From Nocardia vulneris (lineage in GTDB: Bacteria; Actinomycetota; Actinomycetes; Mycobacteriales; Mycobacteriaceae): DNA of 64,000 nt. Both the position numbers and the translations under genes were made by a program. The stretch spans positions 1 to 64,000 of the forward strand of contig NZ_BDCI01000003.1 of assembly GCF_001613425.1 (NCBI RefSeq), given 5' to 3'. Below the pieces are notes generated by a model. That model saw only the letters and a program-made list of their open reading frames with translations. It was not told the DNA's origin and did not search any database. Shown here one piece after another: positions 43,200 to 50,917 of the stretch. Every line of letters begins with the position of its first letter. The first letter of the stretch is position 1.

Positions 43200-43240
43200 C
43201 GAATCCTACAATTCACCAACGCATTTCAGGCGCAGAACAC
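42099..43240. mobile_element. Complete IS630-family insertion sequence
   Basis: An insertion of 1142 bp is bounded by perfect 25-bp inverted repeats at 42099-42123 and 43216-43240 and by TA on each side (42097-42098 and 43241-42242 in the local numbering, that is 43241-43242), the target duplication of IS630 elements. It carries one transposase on the minus strand. It landed directly at the end of the sugar cluster's last gene. Confidence 0.93.
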
Positions 43241-43281
43241 TAGGTTCCGGGATTGCTCCAGCAATCGAAAGGGCCCGCTTG

Positions 43282-43650
43282 TCAAGCAGCCAGAATCTCC
43301 GAGTCGAATTCCCCGCCGGTCGCTCCAGCGGTGAATGCTTCCCACTCCTGCGGGGTGAATCGAAGCGTCGGTCCGCCTGCCGCGCGCAGCTCGACATGGG
43401 CTGCAGGATCGATCTCGATGGCAGGTTCAGTGGGGCCCTTCGAGCGGTTGAGGGCAACCTTGACGAAGTTGTCCCACTGGTCCGGTGTCAGAGTGATGAC
43501 AGGCTCGGCACTCGGATCATTCGACGGTTCCCGCCGGTACTTGCTGTCACGGATGAAGACATGGGCACCGTCGCTCGCCACTTCGACGCAGTTGCCCCCG
43601 GTGTTTCCGCTATAGCTAGATGTCCGCCACACGAGTGGAGGCGCGATCAT
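43282..43650 (-). CDS. DUF397 double-domain partner of the XRE regulator
   Basis: This small protein of about 122 residues has two DUF397 units: VWRTSSYSGNTGGNCVEVA at the start and VELRAAGGPTLRFTPQEWEAF near the end. DUF397 proteins occur next to XRE/DUF5753 regulators, as here, and the pair is thought to act together in development and secondary-metabolism control. The ATG at 43650 has GGAG six bases upstream; ATG 43659 is an alternative. It starts about 14 bp after the regulator's stop. Confidence 0.85.
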   Translation of the reverse strand: MIAPPLVWRTSSYSGNTGGNCVEVASDGAHVFIRDSKYRREPSNDPSAEPVITLTPDQWDNFVKVALNRSKGPTEPAIEIDPAAHVELRAAGGPTLRFTPQEWEAFTAGATGGEFDSEILAA

Positions 43651-43663
43651 AGTGTGCTCCATA

Positions 43664-44521
43664 TTAGTTGTTGCCAATCAGTTCAATTCGCCTAGCAATC
43701 ATATCGGCCGAGTCCGCCGGTGAAAGTGCTGCGGCACAAAGGCGGTCGGCCGCAAGCTTGTACCAGCGCAGTTGGTCTTCGTCTTGTACATAGAGGGCAC
43801 CCGTGGAGTGCTCGATGTAGCCGATGCTTCGATCACCGGGCAGGTGAAGCAGCACGAAGTCGCCGTTGATTCCGTCATGCACCGGCACAGCGAACGGCAT
43901 GACATGCAGCTCGACGTTGTCGCGTTCCATCAGATCCAGTAGATGTTGGAGTTGCTGGCGCATGACTTGCGGTCCGCCGACCAGCCGATGCAGGACGGCC
44001 TCGTCGATCACGGCACGAAAGTTCAGAGGTGCAGTCCTGGTCTTCAGCCTCTGCCGAGCCATACGCGCTTGGACGACCTGATCGATCTCAAGCGGTGCGA
44101 TCCCGATACTGTCGGCGAACAGCGCCCGCGCGTATTCGGGTGTTTGAACCTGTCCAGGCAGCTTCATCGATTCGAAGGCGAACAGGCCCTCGCACATCCC
44201 TTCCAGCCCGACGAAGGTCTTGAACCAATCTGGCAGAACCTCACCGAACGGCGTCCACCAAGGGTTCTGATCGGCACGAGCGGCAAGCGAGACCACCCGG
44301 TGGGCGTGCTTTTCATCCACGCCGTAGAGCGCCAGCAGCTTGCGGATGTCCCCAGGCTTCTGCTGCGTGCGCCCGGTCTCGAGGTAGTTGATCTTTGCGG
44401 TACTGGAGCCGATTTCCTTCGATGCGTCGACCTGGGAGACACGGGCACGTTCTCGCGCGATGCGTAGCTCGTACCCGATCAAGAAGCTGACGGCCGTCGG
44501 GTCTGCACGACGCTCGGACAT
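43664..44521 (-). CDS. XRE-family regulator with DUF5753 domain, DUF397-paired
   Basis: This 285-residue regulator has an N-terminal helix-turn-helix (ELRIARERARVSQVDASKEIGSSTAKINYLETGR) and a DUF5753 effector domain (DNVELHVMPFAVPVHDGINGDFVLLHL). It lies divergent from the operon starting at 44771, with a clear palindrome in between. It is of the same family as the orphan at 21964 but pairs with its own DUF397 protein. A role in controlling the flanking element operon is likely. Confidence 0.88.
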   Translation of the reverse strand: MSERRADPTAVSFLIGYELRIARERARVSQVDASKEIGSSTAKINYLETGRTQQKPGDIRKLLALYGVDEKHAHRVVSLAARADQNPWWTPFGEVLPDWFKTFVGLEGMCEGLFAFESMKLPGQVQTPEYARALFADSIGIAPLEIDQVVQARMARQRLKTRTAPLNFRAVIDEAVLHRLVGGPQVMRQQLQHLLDLMERDNVELHVMPFAVPVHDGINGDFVLLHLPGDRSIGYIEHSTGALYVQDEDQLRWYKLAADRLCAAALSPADSADMIARRIELIGNN

Positions 44522-44609
44522 CGGACCATACCTCCTCCAATTGGCATCGAGAGAGTACCGGACGGCCCCTTATAACCACCGTACGGAATGTCCGCGTATC
44601 TATTGCTAC

Positions 44610-44640
44610 ATGTAGATCTACATTCTAATCTACATGTGAT
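44610..44640. promoter_or_regulatory. Operator palindrome upstream of the 44.8-kb operon
   Basis: A perfect 14-bp palindrome ATGTAGATCTACAT (44610-44623) is followed by a third, direct copy of the arm, ATCTACATGTGA (44629-44640). The cluster of three arms lies between the XRE regulator and the operon on the plus strand, 130-160 bp before the first ATG, and could be its binding site. Confidence 0.65.
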
Positions 44641-44770
44641 CCACGTAACATGTTCCGCAGATCTAGGCAAGTCAATACCCCGGACGGCAGCAACTTTTGA
44701 TCGTGTTGAGCTGATCTGCGTGAATCCGAACGCCGCCGCGTGACTCGAATATTGAAGGGCCGCAACGATT

Positions 44771-45760
44771 ATGGATGGTTCCATTGTTACGGGTAGGGCC
44801 GTGTCAGGCCGCCGTTTTGAGATGTGTGGGTACATGCAGCTGCCGCTGCTGGGATCGCAGCGCACGGAGGTCGAGGCCGAGATGGAGGCGCTCGCCGCTC
44901 GGTGTGGCGGCACCATCGAAGGCCGACTTTTCTGTGAGGCCGCTTCCCCGGTGGCCGTGTTGTGGTCGCTGGTGGTCGCCGTAGACGAGCGTTCGAACGG
45001 CTGGCTCATGGAGCAGCTGCGCGAAGCTGCCGACCGCACCGGCGTCGACTTGGCCCGATTGGTCGCATCCGCTGCGCCGGTACCGGCGTTCATGGCGATG
45101 TTGGATGCGCTGTCGCGCTGGGGTGGTGAGTATGTGATCGCTCCGAGCCCGGCGCATTTCGATGGCCTGGGTGCTGCGAGAAAGGTTGTGCTGGAGCGCA
45201 TCTCGCAGGCCAGCCGGTCAGCTACGGTGGAGTATGTAGATCCCCTCCTGGTCCCGCGTGGGGCACAGCCCGATCGCAGTGAGGAGCGCCGCGCCGCGGA
45301 AAGTGAAGTCCTGGATGAGGATCGGCCGGTGGAGTTGGGGGTGGAGCAGATCGGCGCGTATGGGTTGGCGCTCGAGGTGATCGGGCTCAGCACCCACCGC
45401 CACCTCGCGAGGGCCGGACTCGGCGATCTGATCGACCAGGTGGATGCGTTATTGGGCGAAGTTGTCCGCGCAGCATTGCGTTTCACGGCGCGAGCGAATC
45501 TGGCGGCGGATACGAACCGGCTGACAGTGCGCTGGCTGCGCTACCCGGATCGACTGTTGGTGACGCTCAAGGAGACCCGCGATCACGCCGATCCGATCAG
45601 CGTCGCCTTGCGGGCCGTGTGCGATCGCCATCGTGGCACCAGCGTCGGCCGCGACCGATGCGAAGACGGCGGCACGCTGACCTGGTTCGAGCTACCGCTG
45701 CCGCACTATCGCCCACCCGGCCCATCGGTCACCCGCCAGGTAGCTGGAGGCGTGTCATGA
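44771..45760 (+). CDS. Unknown protein with C-terminal ATPase-like segment
   Basis: I do not recognise this 329-residue protein. The C-terminal part ALRFTARANLAADTNRLTVRWLRYPDRLLVTLKET has a distant look of a GHKL ATPase-type fold, with GGTLTWFELPL near the end, but the Asn and Gly boxes are not convincing. The N-terminal part reads as a helical domain. It starts the tightly coupled operon of unknowns and its stop overlaps the next gene as ATGA. Confidence 0.6.
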   Translation: MDGSIVTGRAVSGRRFEMCGYMQLPLLGSQRTEVEAEMEALAARCGGTIEGRLFCEAASPVAVLWSLVVAVDERSNGWLMEQLREAADRTGVDLARLVASAAPVPAFMAMLDALSRWGGEYVIAPSPAHFDGLGAARKVVLERISQASRSATVEYVDPLLVPRGAQPDRSEERRAAESEVLDEDRPVELGVEQIGAYGLALEVIGLSTHRHLARAGLGDLIDQVDALLGEVVRAALRFTARANLAADTNRLTVRWLRYPDRLLVTLKETRDHADPISVALRAVCDRHRGTSVGRDRCEDGGTLTWFELPLPHYRPPGPSVTRQVAGGVS

Positions 45761-46095
45761 CCGGCGCGTATGCGATTGTGCGCCTGGATCTTTCGGGCCC
45801 TGCGGCCGACGCACATATCGCCGCGTTGAAGGCGTTGGCCGCCGATCGAGACATCGAGCTCGTGAGCGGCGGCGTTCTTCTGACGCAGTCGGAGTCGGGT
45901 TTCTGCCTGCTTTTGGCCGCGTTGGATTTCGATGCCGCCGAGATCGTGCTGGTGCCCTCTATCTCGCACGTCACCGGCTGGCTCGATCTCCTGAGACACA
46001 AGACCGAAGTGTGGGCGGCGATGCCAGAGCAGCGATGGTCACGACGATGTGTGCAGCCCGCCCGTCACTGCTCATCGGTTCCCGGGCCGATGTAG
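45757..46095 (+). CDS. Small unknown protein
   Basis: This 112-residue protein was not recognised. It has mixed strand-helix character with AYAIVRLDLSGPAADAHIAALKALAA and no membrane segment or metal motif. The ATG overlaps the preceding stop as ATGA, so the two proteins are probably made in step. The region around it continues with short genes on the same strand. Confidence 0.55.
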   Translation: MTGAYAIVRLDLSGPAADAHIAALKALAADRDIELVSGGVLLTQSESGFCLLLAALDFDAAEIVLVPSISHVTGWLDLLRHKTEVWAAMPEQRWSRRCVQPARHCSSVPGPM

Positions 46096-46114
46096 CGGGC
46101 AGGGGTGGTGGGTT

Positions 46115-46300
46115 ATGTCGCTGTGTCATCTGATCGTCGATTTCTACGACGGGCCGGTCCTGCACTACTGCGGTGAGGAATGCGCCGCTACTGCGTTCGC
46201 TCTCGCCGCCCACGCCCAGCGTCTGGCTGAGGTCTCGATCGACCACAATCTCACCTCCGATCTCAAACCCTTTCCCTACCAACGCTTGTGGATGCCCTGA
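46115..46300 (+). CDS. Small unknown protein, 61 residues
   Basis: This short protein was not recognised. It begins MSLCHLIVDFYDGPVLHYC and ends FPYQRLWMP. It contains three Cys and several aromatic residues but no known motif. It is supported only by position between two coupled genes, the same strand and an uninterrupted frame; its ribosome-binding site is weak. Confidence 0.4.
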   Translation: MSLCHLIVDFYDGPVLHYCGEECAATAFALAAHAQRLAEVSIDHNLTSDLKPFPYQRLWMP

Positions 46301-46327
46301 CCCTCTTACGAGAAAGCGCGGTGGCTC

Positions 46328-46768
46328 ATGATCTGCATCGAGAAGACCGATCTAGCAGCACCACCGGTGGAGTCTGTTCCGTGGTGCGAGCTGGCCACCA
46401 CCGTCACGGTGCCAATAGACAGAAACCCGGCCATGCAGGCGGCCGAAGAGGCTGCTTGGTTTTGCCAGCACTGCAATATCCAGTATCACGCGGCACTGGT
46501 CGAGGAATCGACCAAGACGCTGGTCGCTGAGCTCATGCGTCGATGCTGGTTCGAGGACCAGCCCTGGTTGCGCGCTCATGCGATCACCGTCCGCATTCGT
46601 TGGACCGACCCGGCCACCGTGGCGATCGAGGCATGGGACATCCCCACCACCGAACCCGACCGAACCGCTGCGGCCTCGGGGTATCGGCTGTTCCGGATGA
46701 CATTGCTGCGGGTCGGCAACCCACTGCTCCAGATGGGTAGCTTCCGGCAGGGCGGCCTCGATGTCTGA
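46328..46768 (+). CDS. Unknown protein with a CxxC pair
   Basis: This 146-residue protein contains one CxxC (WFCQHCN) but no second metal-binding pair. It is otherwise helical with an alternating pattern in its second half. The end overlaps the start of the next gene by eight bases (46761), so it belongs to the same operon. I can assign no function. Confidence 0.55.
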   Translation: MICIEKTDLAAPPVESVPWCELATTVTVPIDRNPAMQAAEEAAWFCQHCNIQYHAALVEESTKTLVAELMRRCWFEDQPWLRAHAITVRIRWTDPATVAIEAWDIPTTEPDRTAAASGYRLFRMTLLRVGNPLLQMGSFRQGGLDV

Positions 46769-47291
46769 GCAATCCGACCCCGACTGGCAGCTACTCACCC
46801 GTGCTGCCCGACGCGACGGTATCGAGGAGCTCTCGGTCGCCGTTGTGGTTCGCCATGGCGGCAAGGTGCTGCTGCTACGTCACCCCGCCGTGGCCGATGC
46901 GACCGAAGGCGTATGGGAAATACCCACCAGCGCAATAAATCCCGATGACAACCTGCCTACAGCGGTCGCAGCGGTCGTTCGCGCTGCGACCTGTCTGCCG
47001 TCAGGGTCGGTCACGCAGTTCTTGTCCCAGATCGACTACACCACCAGCGATGACCGCCCGGCGCGGCTGCTGGTCTTCGTGGTCGATGTGGAGGTTTCCG
47101 AGCCGATCGAGTTGATCGACCACGACGCCTACACCTGGACCAGCCTGATCGCCGAGACGCCGCTGGTCACCGAAACGACCCACACCGTGCTGGGCATCTA
47201 CGGCCGCCTACACGGCATCCACACCCGACAACGGCACGGGCCTACCGCCCGCCCAGCCGCAACCCAGGACACCCAGACAGGAGCAACTTGA
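46761..47291 (+). CDS. NUDIX-fold protein lacking the catalytic box
   Basis: This 176-residue protein has the fold of a NUDIX hydrolase (ELSVAVVVRHGGKVLLLRHPA, then WEIPTSAINPDDNLPTAVAAVVRAATCLPSG). The Nudix box, however, lacks the REVxEExG residues that bind the catalytic metal; the corresponding segment reads AVAAVVRAATCL. It is therefore probably non-catalytic, perhaps binding a nucleotide as a sensor or regulator. It overlaps the preceding gene by eight bases. Confidence 0.7.
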   Translation: MSEQSDPDWQLLTRAARRDGIEELSVAVVVRHGGKVLLLRHPAVADATEGVWEIPTSAINPDDNLPTAVAAVVRAATCLPSGSVTQFLSQIDYTTSDDRPARLLVFVVDVEVSEPIELIDHDAYTWTSLIAETPLVTETTHTVLGIYGRLHGIHTRQRHGPTARPAATQDTQTGAT

Positions 47292-47292
47292 T

Positions 47293-47346
47293 ATGCCCAC
47301 AACGACACGCCCACACCCCGGCTCGCGATCGGACGGGAGCAGATGA
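47293..47346 (+). CDS. 17-residue leader peptide of the first paralog
   Basis: A tiny open frame MPTTTRPHPGSRSDGSR ends so that its stop TGA shares its final A with the ATG of the next gene (TGATG). The second copy of the paralog has the same TGATG junction. Short coupled frames of this kind often keep ribosomes on the message and set the downstream translation rate. Coding status is uncertain because it is so short. Confidence 0.35.
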   Translation: MPTTTRPHPGSRSDGSR

Positions 47347-47828
47347 TGGGTGCCTATCCAGTGCAGCCGATCGAGGCCAGTGCGGGTCCGCTGCCGAAGG
47401 CGGGTCCGTTCCTGCGAGTCTTCGCCGGTGCCGAAAAGCCCTCCACACCGATGCTGCACACCGCGGTCGAGTCGCTCGCCACCTGGCGGCAGCACTACAA
47501 AGTCCGGCAACCGGGCACCTCGGGTATCGATCGCGATATCCAAGACTGCCTGAACCTGGCGGCGTGGATGCTCGACAAGCGGGCCAAGGTCATGGTCGCG
47601 GGAGGTCCGCCTCCTGCCCCTGACGCGCCGTTTTACCCACACACCTACGGAGAGCTCGTTGGGCGGCTGGCCGACCACTACGTGCTGGTCGAGCTACATC
47701 AGGACCGCGGCCCCGAGGCGATCGCGCACTACGCCCGCCAGCTCGAGCGGTCCAGCCGCACCCTCGACAACGTCGTCGCCGAGGTCGCCGCCGGCCGACT
47801 CCGCCTCCGTCTGCTCCCGGTCCAATGA
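47346..47828 (+). CDS. Unknown protein, copy 1 of a duplicated gene
   Basis: This 160-residue protein begins MGAYPVQPIEASAGPLPKAGPFLRVF. It is clearly related to the protein encoded at 49545-50018 (shared patterns PLPxAGPxLRxFxGA, WRxH, WxxDxxxKxMxAxGP and ETYGxLVGxLAxxY/RETYG). The family is not known to me. The C-terminal third is a helical segment rich in charged residues (LERSSRTLDNVVAEVAAGRLRLRL). It overlaps both neighbours, so it is part of the coupled operon. Confidence 0.65.
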   Translation: MGAYPVQPIEASAGPLPKAGPFLRVFAGAEKPSTPMLHTAVESLATWRQHYKVRQPGTSGIDRDIQDCLNLAAWMLDKRAKVMVAGGPPPAPDAPFYPHTYGELVGRLADHYVLVELHQDRGPEAIAHYARQLERSSRTLDNVVAEVAAGRLRLRLLPVQ

Positions 47829-48280
47829 CTGCCCACCTCGCGGACCCGGCGCAGATCCCGGGTAGAGAGCTGTTGTTGATGGCGTGCCGGGGTATGCCGC
47901 TGATCACCGCGCACCCGATCCTCGACGCCGCCGCCGAACTCGCACAGATCCACGCCGAGCTGGAAACCACAGCGACGCCAGACGAGCGGTTGAGCTGGCA
48001 TCGGATCCAGTTGGTCGCCTCGATCGACACCTGGGTCCGCGACACCGTGCCGCCCGCGTTTCCGGCGGCCCCACTGCACACCGAAACCCTTGGGCAAGTC
48101 GTGGATCGGCTTGCTCAGCTCACCCATCACACCTTTGTTGCGCTCGCCTACGCCTCCGACGCCCTCTACGGAGACGCCTGGGCACGGCTGCTCGATCTCG
48201 CCAGCGGCTACCAGAACCTCATCGACGAACTCCACAACGGCACCCGCCGACTCCCCGCCACCTTCCTCGGCCCTTGGTAA
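47825..48280 (+). CDS. DUF4254-family protein
   Basis: This 151-residue helical protein has the family-like core RLSWHRIQLVASIDTWVRDTVPPAFPAAPLHTETLGQVVDRLA, then the helix ending YQNLIDELHNGTRRLP. DUF4254 proteins recur in actinobacterial mobile elements in the vicinity of the paralog family above; their function is unknown. The ATG at 47825 overlaps the preceding stop (ATGA). Length is normal for the family. Confidence 0.7.
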   Translation: MTAHLADPAQIPGRELLLMACRGMPLITAHPILDAAAELAQIHAELETTATPDERLSWHRIQLVASIDTWVRDTVPPAFPAAPLHTETLGQVVDRLAQLTHHTFVALAYASDALYGDAWARLLDLASGYQNLIDELHNGTRRLPATFLGPW

Positions 48281-48347
48281 CCGCACCCCGAGGGCCTGAA
48301 CCTGTTGTTGCTCTATCGAATTCGAGAACCCGTAAGGAGCGTTAGTT

Positions 48348-49208
48348 ATGGCGACATTGATGCTCGATCACCCCGGATGGTTACGCCCCGCCGACGGGCG
48401 CACATACCGAGTCGTGACCGACGACCACCAGGCGGTCTCGATCGTGACCGTCGAAAACCTCGACCAGAACCTATTCATCAACTGCGAACCTCTCGGCCCG
48501 GACCCGGTCCCGACCAGCGTCGGCTACTTCGACCCGACCACCCTCACCGGACCACTGACCCTCACCGCGCCACTGCGCGCACGCGGGTCGGTCTCCCGGC
48601 TGGCCAACCCCCACCTGTGGGACGCATTGGCCACCGCCATCCTCGCCCAACTCGTGACACCACAACTCGGCGAACAAGCCTACGCGCGGCTGTGCCGCGC
48701 CTACGGCCGCCGCGTGCGCACCCCCGGTGGCGACGACGGATGGTTGTTCCCCCGCCCCGACGCGGTCACCGGACTGACCCGCGACGACATCCCCGACGTG
48801 CTGCTAGGCGTAAAGCTCCCGGCACTCAGGTTAGCGGCCCACGCCTACCTCGACCACGGCTCGCACTGGAACGAACTGCTCCCCTCCGGCGCCACCGCAA
48901 CCGAGCTGATGGAAGCGATATCGACGCGGCTGCCCCAGCTCCTGCCCGCGACGATCGCGCGGGCGGTCGCCGACCACAGCAACGACTTCACCATCTACCC
49001 GATCGACACCACCCTGCGCTCAAGGGTGTGCCGGTTATCGACCCGCCACTCCTGGCCCGTCGCCGACACCGACTTCAGCACCGAATGGCAAGCCATGACC
49101 GGCGACCAGCAATCAGCGTGGACCGTGCTGACCCTGGCAACCGGCACCGACTGCATGCCCACCACACCACCGCAGGACTTTCCGACCGCCTCGGTACTCG
49201 AATCCTGA
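48348..49208 (+). CDS. HhH-GPD glycosylase-like protein without clear catalytic site
   Basis: This 286-residue protein has a middle (LWDALATAILAQLVTPQLGEQAYARLCRAYGRRV) with the helical pattern of the N-terminal part of AlkA-type DNA glycosylases. The helix-hairpin-helix with catalytic Asp expected about 60-80 residues later is not visible: LGVKLPALRLAAHAYLDH is the nearest, with no GVGxWT. It may be a glycosylase relative of altered use, such as binding DNA without cutting bases. An AGGAG is present ahead of the ATG. Confidence 0.55.
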   Translation: MATLMLDHPGWLRPADGRTYRVVTDDHQAVSIVTVENLDQNLFINCEPLGPDPVPTSVGYFDPTTLTGPLTLTAPLRARGSVSRLANPHLWDALATAILAQLVTPQLGEQAYARLCRAYGRRVRTPGGDDGWLFPRPDAVTGLTRDDIPDVLLGVKLPALRLAAHAYLDHGSHWNELLPSGATATELMEAISTRLPQLLPATIARAVADHSNDFTIYPIDTTLRSRVCRLSTRHSWPVADTDFSTEWQAMTGDQQSAWTVLTLATGTDCMPTTPPQDFPTASVLES

Positions 49209-49257
49209 AGAGCCACACAGGATTCTGCTACCTCCCTCCACCAAGGGGGCCGCCCCC

Positions 49258-49545
49258 ATGACTGACACCGAGGTGCAACCTAGCTTCACCACGCAGGCAG
49301 CCCGCGCGGCGCGTCTTTCTGGGTCTCCCCAACCCCAGCGACTCGGCCCGCTTCTGTCCTCACGGCCCGTCCAGCACGACCATCCCGAAAGGAACGACCG
49401 CAACCCGATGAACGAATACACCCAACAGTCGCCCACGCAAGCAGCCCAGGCCCCCAATCCAGCGCACGACCCGGTGATCCTGGACACCGATCTCGTTCCA
49501 ATTCCACCTTCCTGTTGCAGTTCTCGATCCACAGGGAGGAGCTGA
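49258..49545 (+). CDS. Doubtful small protein ahead of the second paralog
   Basis: This 95-residue frame ends in TGATG overlap with the second paralog. An internal ATG at 49408 gives a 45-residue peptide MNEYTQQSPTQAAQAP...IPPSCCSSRSTGRS. The C-terminal SRSTGRS is reminiscent of SRSDGSR at the end of the 17-residue leader of copy 1. No domain is seen, and the DNA is low-complexity, so its coding status is open; a coupled leader role is possible. Confidence 0.35.
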   Translation: MTDTEVQPSFTTQAARAARLSGSPQPQRLGPLLSSRPVQHDHPERNDRNPMNEYTQQSPTQAAQAPNPAHDPVILDTDLVPIPPSCCSSRSTGRS

Positions 49546-50018
49546 TGGGCGTTTACAGAGTGGGTCCACCCGAGGCCGAACCGGGACCGTTGCCGGGAGC
49601 TGGTCCGTATTTGCGTCTGTTCACCGGTGCCGACCAGCCCTCCACCGCGTGGGGGCGGGCGGCTGTTCAGATGCTTTTTGTGTGGCGTCGGCACTTCGAC
49701 GCATGGCAACCAGGGCAGCAGATCGACCCAGAGGTCGAGGAAGGACTTTCCTATCTGGGCTGGGTAATCGACCGCGAGACCAAAGCCATGCTGGCCGAGG
49801 GACCGTTCCCGGCGGCCGAGGCTCCGCTGCACCGTGAAACCTACGGCGATCTGGTGGGGTTGCTGGCGTGGCGATATCTGCAGGTAGGGTTGCTACAGGA
49901 CCGCAAGCCCGACGTCTCTCGGGAGATACACCAGCTGAATCAGCAGATCGAGGCCCTGGACACGTTGGTCGCCGACGTCGAGGCGGGCCGGGTTCGATTG
50001 CGGCTGCCCGAGAAATGA
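49545..50018 (+). CDS. Unknown protein, copy 2 of a duplicated gene
   Basis: This 157-residue protein begins MGVYRVGPPEAEPGPLPGAGPYLRLF and is a clear paralog of the one at 47346 (about one third identical by eye, with matching helices to the C-terminus, ending VADVEAGRVRLRLPEK). Its upstream DNA also resembles the other copy, so a segment larger than the gene was duplicated. Function is unknown. It is the last plus-strand gene before a converging minus-strand set. Confidence 0.65.
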   Translation: MGVYRVGPPEAEPGPLPGAGPYLRLFTGADQPSTAWGRAAVQMLFVWRRHFDAWQPGQQIDPEVEEGLSYLGWVIDRETKAMLAEGPFPAAEAPLHRETYGDLVGLLAWRYLQVGLLQDRKPDVSREIHQLNQQIEALDTLVADVEAGRVRLRLPEK

Positions 50019-50104
50019 CCTGGCACGTGCGCGGTTACAGGAGCACCACCGATCACTACGGTGTCGCCGCCAGCGATTGTCTGTCGCCTCAAGGGCTAGT
50101 TCCT

Positions 50105-50917
50105 TCACATATCGTCGCGCCCACTGCCGCCCGTAGCGTCGCGTGGGTCGACGGTCATGCCGGGCCTGTGGCGGTTGCTGCCTGCCGCGACGATGCGGGC
50201 GACGGTCGAGTGATGGAGACCGAACACTTCCCCGACTTCACGAGTCGAGCTGATCTGCGCATACGCGGCACGAATCTGCGCGTCCCGGTCGGTGTTGCTC
50301 AGGTTGTCGGCCATGGTTGCGGGGCTGTCGGTCCGCGTGGTTTCGGTGTCGTGTCCCTGCGTCGCGGCCACAGTGGTCGTCGTGGTCATAACAGGTGACT
50401 CCGACAGCAGCGCGAACCCAGAGATCACCATCAGTCCATCCAGGACGACCGGCCCGACGGCCGCACCGAGTTGCCCGTAGCCCCAGGCAGTCAGTACGTC
50501 GTATACGTGGCGGTAGGAGATGATCGCCGAGCCGACCGCGACACTGCCCGCGCCCAGGTAGCGGCCCAGGATCCAGGCGATACCGCGCCGCCATCGGGTG
50601 CGCGACAAAACCTCGACGCTGAGCAGCAGTCCGATCGGCCAGACCGCCGACCCGATTTGCGGTGCGACACCGGGGTGCCAGCCGTGCGGCATTGTCGCGG
50701 CGGGTAGCCAGGTGTGCAGCCAGTTCGCCGCGACCGACAGCACCGCCCCGAACGCGAATCCGGCCCAGGCGACACTGCGCCCTCCAGCGCCCCGACGCGA
50801 ACGGTTCTGTACGACAACACAACCGCGACGTACGCGACGCTGTCGCGTCGACTGCTGGGGCAGCGCTGGAGATCGACGCCAGCGCCGACGCGGTCGACTC
50901 GATGCCGGGGAGGTCAT
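50105..50917 (-). CDS. DUF2637 membrane protein with C-terminal HTH-like segment
   Basis: This 270-residue protein has a basic N-terminus, then four hydrophobic helices (AGFAFGAVLSVAANWLHTWL, WPIGLLLSVEVLSR, LGAGSVAVGSAIISYRHVYDVL and VGPVVLDGLMVISGFALL). This is the DUF2637 (SpdB-like) arrangement found in conjugative elements of actinomycetes, where such proteins are thought to help intramycelial spread. The C-terminal segment STREVGEVFGLHHSTVARIV reads as a helix-turn-helix. The ATG at 50917 overlaps the stop of the methyltransferase as ATGA. Confidence 0.8.
   Translation of the reverse strand: MTSPASSRPRRRWRRSPALPQQSTRQRRVRRGCVVVQNRSRRGAGGRSVAWAGFAFGAVLSVAANWLHTWLPAATMPHGWHPGVAPQIGSAVWPIGLLLSVEVLSRTRWRRGIAWILGRYLGAGSVAVGSAIISYRHVYDVLTAWGYGQLGAAVGPVVLDGLMVISGFALLSESPVMTTTTTVAATQGHDTETTRTDSPATMADNLSNTDRDAQIRAAYAQISSTREVGEVFGLHHSTVARIVAAGSNRHRPGMTVDPRDATGGSGRDDM

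Noticed and set aside
49408..49545. RiPP precursor peptide candidate with a Cys-Cys pair (PPSCCSSRS) in front of the second paralog
   Set aside because: No modification enzyme (lanthipeptide, radical SAM, YcaO or protease) is adjacent, and the peptide resembles the short coupled frame of the first paralog. Kept only as a doubtful frame.
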